64,000 nucleotides of DNA from Bacteroidota bacterium (GTDB taxonomy: Bacteria; Bacteroidota; Ignavibacteria; UBA10030; UBA8401). The position numbers and the translations under genes were made by a program. Below are positions 26,111 through 34,448 of this stretch, piece by piece. A model generated the notes under the pieces. That model did not search any database and was not told the DNA's origin. It saw only the letters and a program-made list of their open reading frames with translations. The first letter of the stretch is position 1. Every line of letters begins with the position of its first letter. The stretch spans positions 1 to 64,000 of the forward strand of contig DATJPT010000001.1 of the NCBI GenBank assembly GCA_035506275.1, written 5' to 3'.

Positions 26111-26407
26111 ATGTCAGACAATTCACTCGATGCCCTCGGAATGGTTGAAACAAAAGGACTTGTCGGATCGATTGAAGCGGCGGATGCAATGGTGAAAGCA
26201 GCCAAGGTTACACTGATCGGCAAGGAGCAAATCGGCGGAGGATATGTTACCGTCATGGTCCGGGGCGATGTGGGAGCAGTGAAAGCCGCAACCGATGCCG
26301 GAGCAGCGGCAGCGCAGAGGGTCGGCGAGCTGGTTTCGGTACATGTCATTCCGCGGCCGCACAGCGATGTTGAAATGATCCTTCCTAAACGACCGGCAGT
26401 AAAATAG
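26111..26407 (+). CDS. BMC-H bacterial microcompartment shell protein
   Basis: A 98-residue single-BMC-domain protein, expected to form flat hexamers that tile a microcompartment shell. It has the canonical beginning [20 protein letters not shown] (8-27), pore segment [13 protein letters not shown] (38-50), [14 protein letters not shown] and [11 protein letters not shown] (78-88), all diagnostic of PduA/EutM/CcmK-type shells. The Gly-rich pore loop resembles metabolite-conducting pores. An AGGAGAC site precedes the ATG. It is followed 32 bases later by a paralogue. No cargo enzyme (aldehyde dehydrogenase, glycyl-radical enzyme, RuBisCO) is present in the window. Confidence 0.95.
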   Translation: MSDNSLDALGMVETKGLVGSIEAADAMVKAAKVTLIGKEQIGGGYVTVMVRGDVGAVKAATDAGAAAAQRVGELVSVHVIPRPHSDVEMILPKRPAVK

Positions 26408-26439
26408 CGGTTCTTTTCCGATTAGAGTCGAGTACGCAG

Positions 26440-26997
26440 ATGATGGACTTTGCTTTCGGCATGGTGGAAACGAAAGGCCTTGTGGCGGCGATCGAAGCGG
26501 CGGACGCAATGGTTAAGACTTCGAATGTACGCCTGCTGGGAAAGGAACGAACCGACCCTGCCATGATCACAATTAAAATTATCGGCGACACCGCGGCAGT
26601 CCGGTCTGCGGTAGAGGCGGGGGCAGAGGCTGCAAAGCGCGTCGGACAGCTGATCTCTTCTCATGTAATTCCCCGTCCTGCCGACGGGGTGGAATCATTG
26701 GTGTTCGCTAAATCCATTCTCACCGAAGAAGAAATCGCCCTTTTGCTCCACGGCGAGGCTCCCCCTTCTGTGCCTTCAGAACAACCGCTTGTTGAGGAGG
26801 ATGAGGACGTTGCCTTTTCTCCCCCTCAGTCGACCGAACGGGAAGCCTATCTCGCCGAGCTCAAAGCCATGACCGTCCACGAGCTTCGCTCCTATGCCCG
26901 AAGCTTCAAGGGTTTGCCGATCTACGGAAGAGAGATCTCCATGGCAAACAAAGAACAGCTACTTGACCATTTGATGAAGGCGAAGTTTCGTGATTAA
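26440..26997 (+). CDS. BMC-H shell protein with C-terminal Rho-N/SAP-like extension
   Basis: 185 residues. Positions 1-90 are a BMC domain paralogous to the preceding gene ([29 protein letters not shown]). The pore segment reads KERTDPAMITI instead of the Gly-rich loop, so pore properties should differ. Residues 92-132 are an acidic, Pro-rich linker. Residues 134-183 (ELKAMTVHELRSYAR, then ANKEQLLDHLMKA) resemble the helical Rho-N/SAP fold that often binds nucleic acid. EutK has a comparable shell-plus-nucleic-acid-binding layout. The extension assignment rests on pattern only. A second ATG lies one codon in. The gene is closed by the terminator at 27025. Confidence 0.92.
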   Translation: MMDFAFGMVETKGLVAAIEAADAMVKTSNVRLLGKERTDPAMITIKIIGDTAAVRSAVEAGAEAAKRVGQLISSHVIPRPADGVESLVFAKSILTEEEIALLLHGEAPPSVPSEQPLVEEDEDVAFSPPQSTEREAYLAELKAMTVHELRSYARSFKGLPIYGREISMANKEQLLDHLMKAKFRD

Positions 26998-27024
26998 TAA
27001 CGCCGTATAAGGTGCCGATCTTGC

Positions 27025-27063
27025 TCCATCTTCATGCTGCCGCTCGTCGAAGATGGATTTTTT
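27025..27063 (+). terminator. Intrinsic terminator after the BMC genes
   Basis: TCCATCTTC (27025-27033) pairs perfectly with GAAGATGGA (27049-27057), followed at once by six T. It separates the two shell genes from the YbbR gene and shows that the longer YbbR frame from 27034, whose start would lie inside the loop, is not used. Confidence 0.85.
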
Positions 27064-27081
27064 ATTTCTGCTGCCTCCTTA

Positions 27082-27999
27082 ATGAAGAACAAGAACTTTC
27101 ATATTGCATTTTTTTCCACACTGTTTGCGGCAGCGCTCTGGCTTTCGGTGAATATGGGGTATGAATACCAGACCGTCGTTTCCGTCCCCCTCATTCTGGA
27201 AAATATCAAGCCGAACAAAGCGCTCGCAAAACCGGTCCCCTCTTTTGTCAGCGTCAAGGTTCGCGCCACGGGCTGGCAGCTCGCCGGAATGTACTTTGTC
27301 CCGGACGTACGTTATGTGCTCGACGTCTCCGACATCTCGAATAAATACAACTTTGTGACGAATAAGGATCTGATCGTCCGGCTGAAAATGCCTCAGAGAG
27401 TGCGCACGCTTGAAGTCAAGCCCGATACCATCGCCGTGCTGCTTGACGAAAAGATCAAAAAGGTTGTCCCCGTCGAGCCGGTCGTGGCAATGAGTTTTCA
27501 TGAAGGATATGGAATCGTTGGGGAAATTAAATCCAGCCCCGACAGCGTCTCCCTCTCTGGCGCCAAAGGCCTTCTCGATAAGATCGACCGGTGGCGAACC
27601 GACCAATTGACGTTCGCGGACCTGAAGAACGGTGTCAACGCCCGGGTCGGAGTTTCGGACACGCTGGCATTCAGCATCGTCCCCTCCCCCTCCACCGTCA
27701 ATATTCAGATCGACGTGCAGCCGATCGCCGAGAAGAGCTTTAAGGGAATCCCCGTCGAAGTGAACGACGTCCCCGGCAACCGCGTGGTCGTCCTCATCCC
27801 TCCGAAGATCGACATCATCGTGCGGGGGGGAATTGAAGAGATCGCAGCGGTGGAGCAAAAGGATTTTTCATCGTACATCGACTACAAATCCATTCTGCTG
27901 GATACGACCGGCTCGCTTCGTCCCACTGTTACCACACCGAAAAACATCAAGATCGTTCAACAGGATCCGGAGCTCCTGCAATACGTCGTGAGAAAATAA
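27082..27999 (+). CDS. YbbR-domain protein (CdaR-like)
   Basis: About 305 residues. An N-terminal membrane anchor (residues 4-22, FHIAFFSTLFAAALWLSVN) is followed by YbbR-like beta repeats, including VPLILENIKPNKALAKPVPSFVSVKVRATG (in two parts) and a second region around VEVNDVPGNRVVVLIPPKIDIIVRG. YbbR proteins are extracytoplasmic and regulate diadenylate cyclase CdaA in Firmicutes; in Bacteroidetes-like genomes their role is less clear. No cdaA is adjacent. The start at 27082 follows from the terminator just upstream. A strong terminator lies right after its stop. Confidence 0.8.
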   Translation: MKNKNFHIAFFSTLFAAALWLSVNMGYEYQTVVSVPLILENIKPNKALAKPVPSFVSVKVRATGWQLAGMYFVPDVRYVLDVSDISNKYNFVTNKDLIVRLKMPQRVRTLEVKPDTIAVLLDEKIKKVVPVEPVVAMSFHEGYGIVGEIKSSPDSVSLSGAKGLLDKIDRWRTDQLTFADLKNGVNARVGVSDTLAFSIVPSPSTVNIQIDVQPIAEKSFKGIPVEVNDVPGNRVVVLIPPKIDIIVRGGIEEIAAVEQKDFSSYIDYKSILLDTTGSLRPTVTTPKNIKIVQQDPELLQYVVRK

Positions 28000-28003
28000 A
28001 AAA

Positions 28004-28029
28004 CTCAGCCGGCGGGGCTGAGTTTTTTT
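28004..28029 (+). terminator. Intrinsic terminator after the YbbR gene, probably bidirectional
   Basis: CTCAGCC (28004-28010), loop GGCGG, GGCTGAG (28016-28022), then seven T. An A-run immediately before the stem lets the same hairpin work for the convergent minus-strand gene ending at 28053. Confidence 0.92.
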
Positions 28030-28052
28030 GTCCGACCAACTGCCGCTGCTTC

Positions 28053-29714
28053 TCAGAATGGGCTGTTCAGGCGGAGAAAAACGCTGACAGGAGCTTTGAC
28101 GTCGGTGCGCCATGCAAACCCCAGCCGCCAGCTCTCGTCGTGCCAGCCTAACCCGAACCCAAGGTCAGATTTGATCGTCGTTTCATTGATGGTAGAAAAA
28201 CCGTCGGCGATTGACTTCGTTGTCGGGACCAGCGAGGCTGCTCCTGCATCGGCAAAAGCGATGATGTTCAGGCTCGCCGGCCAGAAGAATTCATCCTCCA
28301 TCAGCCTGCCGCTCAACACGTATTCGAAGTTCCCCAGCAGCATTCTGTTGCCGGCAAATTCCTTGAAGCTGTATGCCGGAAGCGTGTTCGCTCCTCCGAT
28401 CTCAAACGACTTTTGAGGAAGGTAATCTCCTTCCAGCGAACCGGCGCGGACCCGCACGTTGATCTTGTCGTACTCCGAAAGGGGCTGAAAACGGCGGACG
28501 TCGACGACCGCTTCCGTGAACATAAAGTCGCCGCCGAACTGATCGCCGGCGCGTTCCAGGCTTGCAAAAATATTCCAGCCGGACATCCTGCGGCCATGCC
28601 CCTCAAGCGTACTTAGTCCTGCAGTGCCGAGAATACTGTGCATTGTTCCCTCGGCAACCGCCGGATTGTCGCGAAAACTATGACTCGGTCTGAAGACGGA
28701 CCAGTCCGTTTCTTTCGAAAGCGAAGAATAGTCGTCAACACGGTACTCGACGCGGAGCTGCGAGGAGATGTCCTCGGTCTTGGTATACCGCGCCGCGTTT
28801 ACCGAGAATCCTTCGCGCGTAAAATAATCGCGGTAGTCTTCATGCCAGAGAATGGAAGTGATGTTGTTCTCCCAAAGTTTCATGATCCATTCATCTTTTG
28901 TGTCGGTGATGCTGTGCCCTTCGGCGCCGACTTCATAGAGTGCATTCTCTGCCGCAAACTGCCTGTCCAGTCCTAAATTAAGACGCCACCGGTGAATTTT
29001 GAAGGCATAACCGGCAGAACCAAATCCGGAAATGACTTTGCTGCCATCCCAATAAAATTTCTTCTCGCTTCCCAGTCCGAGGAACAACCCATCCACCCTG
29101 TCATAACGAAAAAGAAAATGATCGGGGAATTGATTTTCGTCGAGCCAGAGCTGATTGAATTTGTGCGAGCGGCTCGGTTCATATCCCGGCCGCATGTACA
29201 CAGCGTCGCGCGCCGACGAGGTCTCTTCGCTGTAACCTTCCACGACTCCTTTTCCTTCTTTCGTTACTGTGCCGTTGATCGAGCGGACGTTCCCCGTGAT
29301 CCTGCCGCCGTCCTTGACGATAACATCGCCGTTGATGGCCAGCGCGTCGCCGTGAATAAGTCCGTAGACGGTAAGCGTCCCTCCTTTCACCACCACGTTT
29401 CCGTCGATCGTATCGCTCGGATCGATGCTCGTGTTGCCGGAGAAGGTCACTGCGCTCTCCATTGAACGATAGCGGCGGTAGACCGCCGCAGAATCATTCC
29501 CGTCATCGCGCTCCCTGTCCCGGTCGCGGACCATGGCCTGAACGTCGGATTCAATTTTCTGGAGCAGGTCGTCGACAAACGAGCCGATGCGGTCGTCATT
29601 GGACAGACTGTCCATGGCGTCTTTCGCAAAGAGATAGGACCGGTGGTCCGTTTGGGCGATCGATAAAGCAGGGGATAACAGGAAGATGGCAAGAAACGGT
29701 AAGAGTCTTTTCAT
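28053..29714 (-). CDS. Bactofilin-like domain fused to outer-membrane beta-barrel
   Basis: 553 residues from the ATG at 29714, which has a GAGGTG site; a longer frame to 29804 lacks one. A signal peptide (MKRLLPFLAIFLLSPALSIAQ) comes first. A short charged helical stretch (about 35-85) follows. Next is a beta-helix segment (about 90-155, IDGNVVVKGGTLTVYGLIHG, then GRITGNVRSINGTV) like polymer-forming bactofilin domains. The rest is a barrel rich in alternating strands with the BamA/surface-antigen-like motifs KSFEIGGANTLPAYSFKEF and LNIIAFADAGA, ending in Phe. It should be an outer-membrane protein. Function unknown; the domain combination is unusual. Confidence 0.75.
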   Translation of the reverse strand: MKRLLPFLAIFLLSPALSIAQTDHRSYLFAKDAMDSLSNDDRIGSFVDDLLQKIESDVQAMVRDRDRERDDGNDSAAVYRRYRSMESAVTFSGNTSIDPSDTIDGNVVVKGGTLTVYGLIHGDALAINGDVIVKDGGRITGNVRSINGTVTKEGKGVVEGYSEETSSARDAVYMRPGYEPSRSHKFNQLWLDENQFPDHFLFRYDRVDGLFLGLGSEKKFYWDGSKVISGFGSAGYAFKIHRWRLNLGLDRQFAAENALYEVGAEGHSITDTKDEWIMKLWENNITSILWHEDYRDYFTREGFSVNAARYTKTEDISSQLRVEYRVDDYSSLSKETDWSVFRPSHSFRDNPAVAEGTMHSILGTAGLSTLEGHGRRMSGWNIFASLERAGDQFGGDFMFTEAVVDVRRFQPLSEYDKINVRVRAGSLEGDYLPQKSFEIGGANTLPAYSFKEFAGNRMLLGNFEYVLSGRLMEDEFFWPASLNIIAFADAGAASLVPTTKSIADGFSTINETTIKSDLGFGLGWHDESWRLGFAWRTDVKAPVSVFLRLNSPF

Positions 29715-29867
29715 GGGCACCTCATCAGGAATATGCCGGAATGCTTCGCTATGGGATACGGAATGCCTCTCAAAAAGTTGCGATTCGGCGGGGAGTGTCC
29801 TCATGTGCCAGCGAGAGTTCTTAACGACCTCGGCGGTCAGGGGGACAAGAACGGAAGCCGAGTCCGT

Positions 29868-29911
29868 GTCATCCTGAGCGAATCCGCTTCTCAGGACGAG
29901 TCGAAGGATCT
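29868..29911 (+). repeat. Dispersed repeat, GTCATCCTGAGC...GAAGGATCT type
   Basis: Begins GTCATCCTGAGCGAAT and ends GTCGAAGGATCT. It matches the copy at 5648-5691 in opposite orientation. This consensus is, from memory, widespread between genes of many Bacteroidetes-like and other bacterial genomes. Confidence 0.8.
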
Positions 29912-29982
29912 ATGACACTGCACTATCGTTATGGCAGAAAGTGCTTTCAGAAGAAGCTGCGGGTTACCGGGCCGTAGCGTCA

Positions 29983-30018
29983 TAGATTCTTCGTCGCTTC
30001 GCTCCTCAGAATGACAGG
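29983..30018 (-). repeat. Second, inverted copy of the GTCATCCTGAGC repeat
   Basis: Plus-strand text AGATTCTTCGTCGCTTCGC followed by TCCTCAGAATGACAGGG is the reverse complement form of the copy at 29868, slightly shorter. The two copies flank about 70 bases and could pair as one long stem. Confidence 0.7.
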
Positions 30019-30215
30019 GACTGAAAGTGAGTCAGTGCCATCCAGAAGAAGCGTTCCTTGCGACCACGAATGACATTTATGAGGGAATCTTATGTGCCCC
30101 TTCAAACCAGCACATGCCGGTTCAAAGTATCCCTTTCATCTGCACCCTCATCCCTTGTGATTCGTCAGTGAATTTCGTTTATTTTCTTAGTAACTTCAAT
30201 CAACTAAAAGGGACA

Positions 30216-30932
30216 ATGAAGCTTTCGATCAATATCGACCATATCGCAACCGTCCGTGAAGCGCGCGGCGGGAAGGAACCGGACCCCGTCGACGCGGCGG
30301 CCGTGTGCGAGCTTGCCGGCGCGGACGGCATCGTCTGCCATTTGCGCGAAGACCGGCGCCATATCAACGACGGCGACGTCGTTCGGCTGCGAAAGTCACT
30401 CAGGACAAAATTAGACCTGGAGATGGCCGCAACGGAAGAGATCATTGCCATCGCCCTCAAAATTGTTCCCGACCTTGTGACCCTTGTCCCCGAAAAGCGG
30501 CAGGAGCTGACCACCGAAGGGGGGCTGGATGTTGTCCGCCATAAGGCGAAGATAGGCAAGACGATCCGGAGGATGCACGAAAAGAAGATCCTCGTCAGCC
30601 TGTTCGTCGACCCGGTCAAAAAACAGGTCGATGCGTCGAAGGAACTCGGCGCTGACATGATCGAGATCCATACCGGGGAATACGCCGAAGCCCGCTCGGC
30701 GGCGGTTCAGGACAAACTTTTGCAAAAAGTGAGAGAGATCGCCGAGTACGGGAAGACATTGGATTTAGGCGTCAACGCCGGCCACGGCTTGAATTACGTG
30801 AACGTGCAGCCGGTCGCCGCCATTCCCTCCATCGATGAAATGAGCATCGGACACGCGATCATTTCGCGCTCGATGTTTGTCGGATTGGAACGTGCGGTAA
30901 GGGAAATGAGGGAACTTGTCGTCGGTCGATGA
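30216..30932 (+). CDS. pdxJ: Pyridoxine 5'-phosphate synthase
   Basis: A 238-residue TIM-barrel enzyme that joins 1-deoxyxylulose 5-phosphate with 3-amino-2-oxopropyl phosphate to give pyridoxine 5'-phosphate, the last ring-forming step of the DXP-dependent vitamin B6 route. Signatures: LSINIDHIATVREARGG at the start, HLREDRRHI, and LGVNAGHGLNYVN near the end. The ATG at 30216 follows AAAGGGAC and gives the standard length. The window holds several PLP enzymes (two aminotransferases, HisC, GcvP). It converges with the DUF151 gene, 10 bases apart. Confidence 0.96.
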   Translation: MKLSINIDHIATVREARGGKEPDPVDAAAVCELAGADGIVCHLREDRRHINDGDVVRLRKSLRTKLDLEMAATEEIIAIALKIVPDLVTLVPEKRQELTTEGGLDVVRHKAKIGKTIRRMHEKKILVSLFVDPVKKQVDASKELGADMIEIHTGEYAEARSAAVQDKLLQKVREIAEYGKTLDLGVNAGHGLNYVNVQPVAAIPSIDEMSIGHAIISRSMFVGLERAVREMRELVVGR

Positions 30933-30942
30933 AAGCCGGGGG

Positions 30943-31527
30943 TCAATCTCCCATCGTCAGCTTCCGGATATCGTCCCGAAGCTTGGCCGCTTTTTCGTAC
31001 TCTTCTTTCTCGATCGCTTCATGGAGCGAGGTCTGGAGTTGCTCCAGTTTTGAGGTGTGTTTCTTGATGGCCGCGGGGGGCTCGGCCTTCGGTTCGGCGC
31101 CCGCCTCCTCTTCTTCCCCTTCGGCAACAATGCCCGCCTCGTTCAGCACTTCTTCAGCGACAAAGATCGGCACACCGTACCGCACGGCGAGAGCAATGGC
31201 ATCACTCGGGCGGGAATCGACCTCCTGGCTGTCGCTGACCCCTTCGATGGTGATCTTTGCGTAGAACGTTCCGTCCCGCAATTCATTGATCGTGACATCC
31301 TGCAGCGACACCCCGAACGTATCGATGATGTTCTTCATCAGGTCGTGCGTCAGCGGCCGCGGCGGCTTGATCCCTTCCATCTCCAGCGCAATCGATTGCG
31401 CTTCGAACGCCCCGATGATGATCGGCAAACGCCTGTTGCCGTTCATCTCTTTCAGGATCAACGCATATGCTCCGCCGCTGGACGGGCTCGTCGATAATCC
31501 CAGAATGTCAACCTGAACTTTCTCCAC
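30943..31527 (-). CDS. Bifunctional-nuclease-family (DUF151) protein with UvrB/UvrC motif
   Basis: 194 residues from a GTG at 31527 that has an AGAGGA site; a longer frame to 31608 adds 27 unconserved residues. The DUF151 domain covers about 1-130, with LGLSTSPSSGGAYALILKE, LPIIIGAFEAQSIALEMEG and DSRPSDAIALAVRYGVPIFV. An acidic Ala/Pro linker follows, then a UVR motif (about 160-190, LHEAIEKEEYEKAAKLRDDI). This two-domain form is common in Bacteroidetes/Chlorobi. DUF151 members have reported nuclease activity in plants and archaea; the role here is unproven. Confidence 0.9.
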   Translation of the reverse strand: MEKVQVDILGLSTSPSSGGAYALILKEMNGNRRLPIIIGAFEAQSIALEMEGIKPPRPLTHDLMKNIIDTFGVSLQDVTINELRDGTFYAKITIEGVSDSQEVDSRPSDAIALAVRYGVPIFVAEEVLNEAGIVAEGEEEEAGAEPKAEPPAAIKKHTSKLEQLQTSLHEAIEKEEYEKAAKLRDDIRKLTMGD

Positions 31528-31617
31528 GGTACATCCTCTGCTGAAAAAATTTCTCTTCCTAAAGCGAGTATATAAAAAAACCTTTTGAATAGCAACTCGC
31601 TGCGTCACATTTGCCTC

Positions 31618-32592
31618 TTATTTTTCTTTCCCTTTTTTCAGTTCTGTGATAAGTGCTGGAACAATTTCGAAGGCATCGCCGACAATGCCGTAGTCCGCGA
31701 TCGAAAAGATCGGCGCGTCTTTGTCCTTGTTGATCGCAACGATATACTTCGACGACGACATTCCCGCGAGATGCTGCACGGCTCCCGAAATTCCGACCGC
31801 GACATAGAGCGAGGGAGCCACCGTCTTGCCGGTCTGGCCGACCTGTTCGTCATGCGGACGCCATCCCGCATCGACAACGGCGCGGGAAGCGCCAACCGCC
31901 GCGTTCAGCGTCGACGCAAGTTCTTCGATCATGGAAAAATTCTCCGGACCCTTCAAGCCGCGTCCCCCCGACACGATGATGTCGGCTTCCGCGACATCTT
32001 TTTTTCCGCTTACCGTTTTGACCTCTTTGACGACGGCACCAAAGTCATCGTCCGAAAGAGGGACGGTCCTCTTCTCGACGACAGCGGACGCCCCCGACGG
32101 GGTTCCGGCAGAAAAGACGTTCGGCCGGAGCGAGAATAATTTGACCGGTGATTTCACGCGGACCTCGACCATGCCCTTGCCGGCATAGACGGGACGGGTG
32201 GCGACGAGATCGCCGCCCTCAACGCGGAGCGCCGTGCATTCCGACGCCAGTCCTGCATCCAATTTTACCGAGACACGGGGAGCGAGATCCTTGCCAAGGG
32301 CGCTTGCCGGAAAAAAAACTATCTCCGCCGATTCCTGGCGGACGATTTCGGCAGCGATCTTTGCGTACGCCGTAACGGAATAATTCTCAAGGCGGCGATC
32401 TTCAACGACGATCGCTTTCGCCGCGCCGTAACTTCCGACTTCGCCCGCGATCGGGGCCACGTTTCCGCCGACAACGAGGGCTACGACCTCTGCCGAAAGC
32501 CGGTCCGCGGCAGTTCTGGCGGCGCCAACGACTTCAAACGCTGTCTTCTTGAAACGGTTGCCCCGCTGTTCTGCAAATGCTATGATCTTCAT
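31618..32592 (-). CDS. etfA: Electron transfer flavoprotein, alpha subunit
   Basis: 324 residues. The C-terminal FAD-binding domain has the signature [20 protein letters not shown], then [12 protein letters not shown] and [11 protein letters not shown]. The N-terminal half pairs with the beta subunit. It carries electrons from acyl-CoA and related dehydrogenases to the quinone pool or to a partner oxidoreductase. An AAGGG site precedes the ATG. It lies 20 bases downstream of etfB in one transcription unit. No dehydrogenase partner is in the window. Confidence 0.96.
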   Translation of the reverse strand: MKIIAFAEQRGNRFKKTAFEVVGAARTAADRLSAEVVALVVGGNVAPIAGEVGSYGAAKAIVVEDRRLENYSVTAYAKIAAEIVRQESAEIVFFPASALGKDLAPRVSVKLDAGLASECTALRVEGGDLVATRPVYAGKGMVEVRVKSPVKLFSLRPNVFSAGTPSGASAVVEKRTVPLSDDDFGAVVKEVKTVSGKKDVAEADIIVSGGRGLKGPENFSMIEELASTLNAAVGASRAVVDAGWRPHDEQVGQTGKTVAPSLYVAVGISGAVQHLAGMSSSKYIVAINKDKDAPIFSIADYGIVGDAFEIVPALITELKKGKEK

Positions 32593-32612
32593 TTTTTTCC
32601 CTTGTCAATCCG

Positions 32613-33359
32613 TCAAATGACCTTTGCTTCTTCGTGCAGGAGCCTTACCAGCTCCGGAACTGCCGATGCGTCCGTCCCAACGATTTTCCCCGGGGCTTTT
32701 GCCGCCGGCTTTTTCATTCCGAGAACCTCGACCTTCGGATCGACGGGGCTGACCGTTCGCTCCTCGATCTGCTTCCGCTTCGCCTCCATAATACCTTTCA
32801 ATGAAGGATAGCGGGGCTGGTTCAATCCTTTTTGGGCAGTCACAACGAGCGGGAGTTTCGCCTGGACGACTTCGAGTCCTCCTTCGATCTCCCGTTCAAC
32901 CGTTACAATATTCCCTGCGATCTCCAACTTCACCACGACCGAAACCGACGGCATCCCGAGCATCTCGGCGACAATACCCCCGACCTGCGCATCGTCGTAA
33001 TCGATCGATTGCTTTCCGCACACGATAAGATCCGGCGAATATTCTTTCGCATAATCAGCAAGAGCGCGCGCTACGCCGAACGAATCGCGCACCGACACAT
33101 CCTTCAACAGGACCGCCTTATCGCAGCCCATCGCGAGCGATTTGCGGAGCGCCTCTTTGTGCGCGTCGCCGCCGACAGAAACGACGACAACTTCCCCCGT
33201 GAATTTTTCACGCAGCTTCAACGCTTCCTCCACCGCATATTCGTCGTACGGATTGAGCATGAAGTTCACCCCGGCGTGATCGATGCTCTTTCCATCGCCG
33301 GCGATGTTGACTTTCGTCTCGGTATCGGGGACGTGGTTAACGAAGGCTAAAATTTTCAT
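32613..33359 (-). CDS. etfB: Electron transfer flavoprotein, beta subunit
   Basis: 248 residues. The beginning MKILAFVNHVPDTETKV, the stretch LNPYDEYAVEEALKLRE, and CGKQSIDYDDAQVGGIVAEMLG are conserved EtfB segments for AMP binding and subunit contact. The C-terminal tail (VEVLGMKKPAAK) forms the arm that holds EtfA. It lies upstream of etfA and 15 bases after hisC, so the his and etf genes may be co-transcribed. Confidence 0.96.
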   Translation of the reverse strand: MKILAFVNHVPDTETKVNIAGDGKSIDHAGVNFMLNPYDEYAVEEALKLREKFTGEVVVVSVGGDAHKEALRKSLAMGCDKAVLLKDVSVRDSFGVARALADYAKEYSPDLIVCGKQSIDYDDAQVGGIVAEMLGMPSVSVVVKLEIAGNIVTVEREIEGGLEVVQAKLPLVVTAQKGLNQPRYPSLKGIMEAKRKQIEERTVSPVDPKVEVLGMKKPAAKAPGKIVGTDASAVPELVRLLHEEAKVI

Positions 33360-33374
33360 GGCTATGAGAAGTAG

Positions 33375-34448
33375 TTACAGAAGTTCATTGAGAACGGAAA
33401 GAAACGACCTGTTTTCACTTTCTGTACCGGCATTGACACGAAGAGTCCGTTCCAACATCGGATACGAACTGACATCGCGGACAAGAATGTTGCGCTGAAG
33501 GAGCTGTTGGAACAGTGTGCCGGCATCGTGCGGTGTCCTAAAGATAAGAAAATTCGTGTCCGACGGAAACGCCTCGACCCCTTTTAACGACCGAAGCGCA
33601 TCGAATAAAATCCGCTTCTGATTCTTGATGAAAGCGATCCGCTCATCGATCACGCATTTTCTCCCCATGAGCCTGATCGCAACCGACGCCGAAAAAGCAT
33701 TGACGGTAAACGGAATTTTTGGCTTGAGCAATTCGGCACAAAGAGGCGGCTGCGCAAGAAGGTAGCCGATGCGAAGCCCCGCCATGCTGAACGCTTTTGA
33801 GAACGTCCTGAGGACGATCAGCCGGTCGTATTTGTTGATCAGCGATTGAACGCTCCCCTTGTCCGAAAATTCTATGTACGCTTCGTCGACGAGGACGAGA
33901 GAAGCGGTGCCGGCCAAGATTTTTTCCACGTCATCGATCGGGACAGACTGGCCGGTCGGGCTGTTCGGCGACACGAGGACGATGACCGCCGGTTGTTCTT
34001 TCTTCGCAACGTGTAGAATTTTTTCGGCGTTGAACGACAAGTCGCCGTTCATCATCACAGGAATGACCTCGCCGTCAAACACCTTGACCGCCTTTTCATA
34101 TAGAAAGAACGAAGGGGATGGGATCAGCACTTTGGTGCCCCGCGTGACGGTCGCCATCAGGACGGTATACATCAGCTCGTTCGACCCGTTGCCGGCAATA
34201 ATTCCTTCCATCGGATGTCCAGCGTGGGACGACAATGCCTGCAGCAGCTCGCCGGGAAAAACCTCGGGATAGCGGTTCCACGGATTTTTCAGGAACTCAT
34301 CGACAAGCTCGCGCTTGATGTCAACGGGAACGTCGAACGGATTTTCATTCTGATTGAGCTTGATCAGCCCGGGCTGCGGCGCCTTTCCCTTCACCGTATA
34401 TGTCTCGAGCGCTCGGACGCTTCGTTTAATGTTGTCGATAAAACTCAT
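33375..34448 (-). CDS. hisC: Histidinol-phosphate aminotransferase
   Basis: 357 residues, PLP fold type I. It converts imidazole-acetol phosphate to histidinol phosphate. LNQNENPFDVP at the N-terminus, VDEAYIEFSDKGS, and RTFSKAFSMAGLRIGYLLAQP with the PLP lysine are HisC hallmarks. It overlaps hisD by ATGA, supporting translational coupling and the histidine assignment over other class II aminotransferases. Confidence 0.95.
   Translation of the reverse strand: MSFIDNIKRSVRALETYTVKGKAPQPGLIKLNQNENPFDVPVDIKRELVDEFLKNPWNRYPEVFPGELLQALSSHAGHPMEGIIAGNGSNELMYTVLMATVTRGTKVLIPSPSFFLYEKAVKVFDGEVIPVMMNGDLSFNAEKILHVAKKEQPAVIVLVSPNSPTGQSVPIDDVEKILAGTASLVLVDEAYIEFSDKGSVQSLINKYDRLIVLRTFSKAFSMAGLRIGYLLAQPPLCAELLKPKIPFTVNAFSASVAIRLMGRKCVIDERIAFIKNQKRILFDALRSLKGVEAFPSDTNFLIFRTPHDAGTLFQQLLQRNILVRDVSSYPMLERTLRVNAGTESENRSFLSVLNELL

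Larger units (their letters stand above)
29715..30215. other. Intergenic region carrying inverted dispersed repeats
   Basis: Five hundred bases between the divergent barrel protein and pdxJ. They contain two oppositely oriented copies of the GTCATCCTGAGC repeat (29868-29911 and 29983-30018) and a further degenerate piece near 30030-30075. An open frame that extends pdxJ upstream to 30027 runs through this repeat and is not coding. Promoters for both flanking genes must lie here but were not placed. Confidence 0.55.

Noticed and set aside
30027-30215. Upstream extension of pdxJ
   Set aside because: It runs through a dispersed repeat and adds 63 residues not found in PdxJ; the ATG at 30216 has a good ribosome site.
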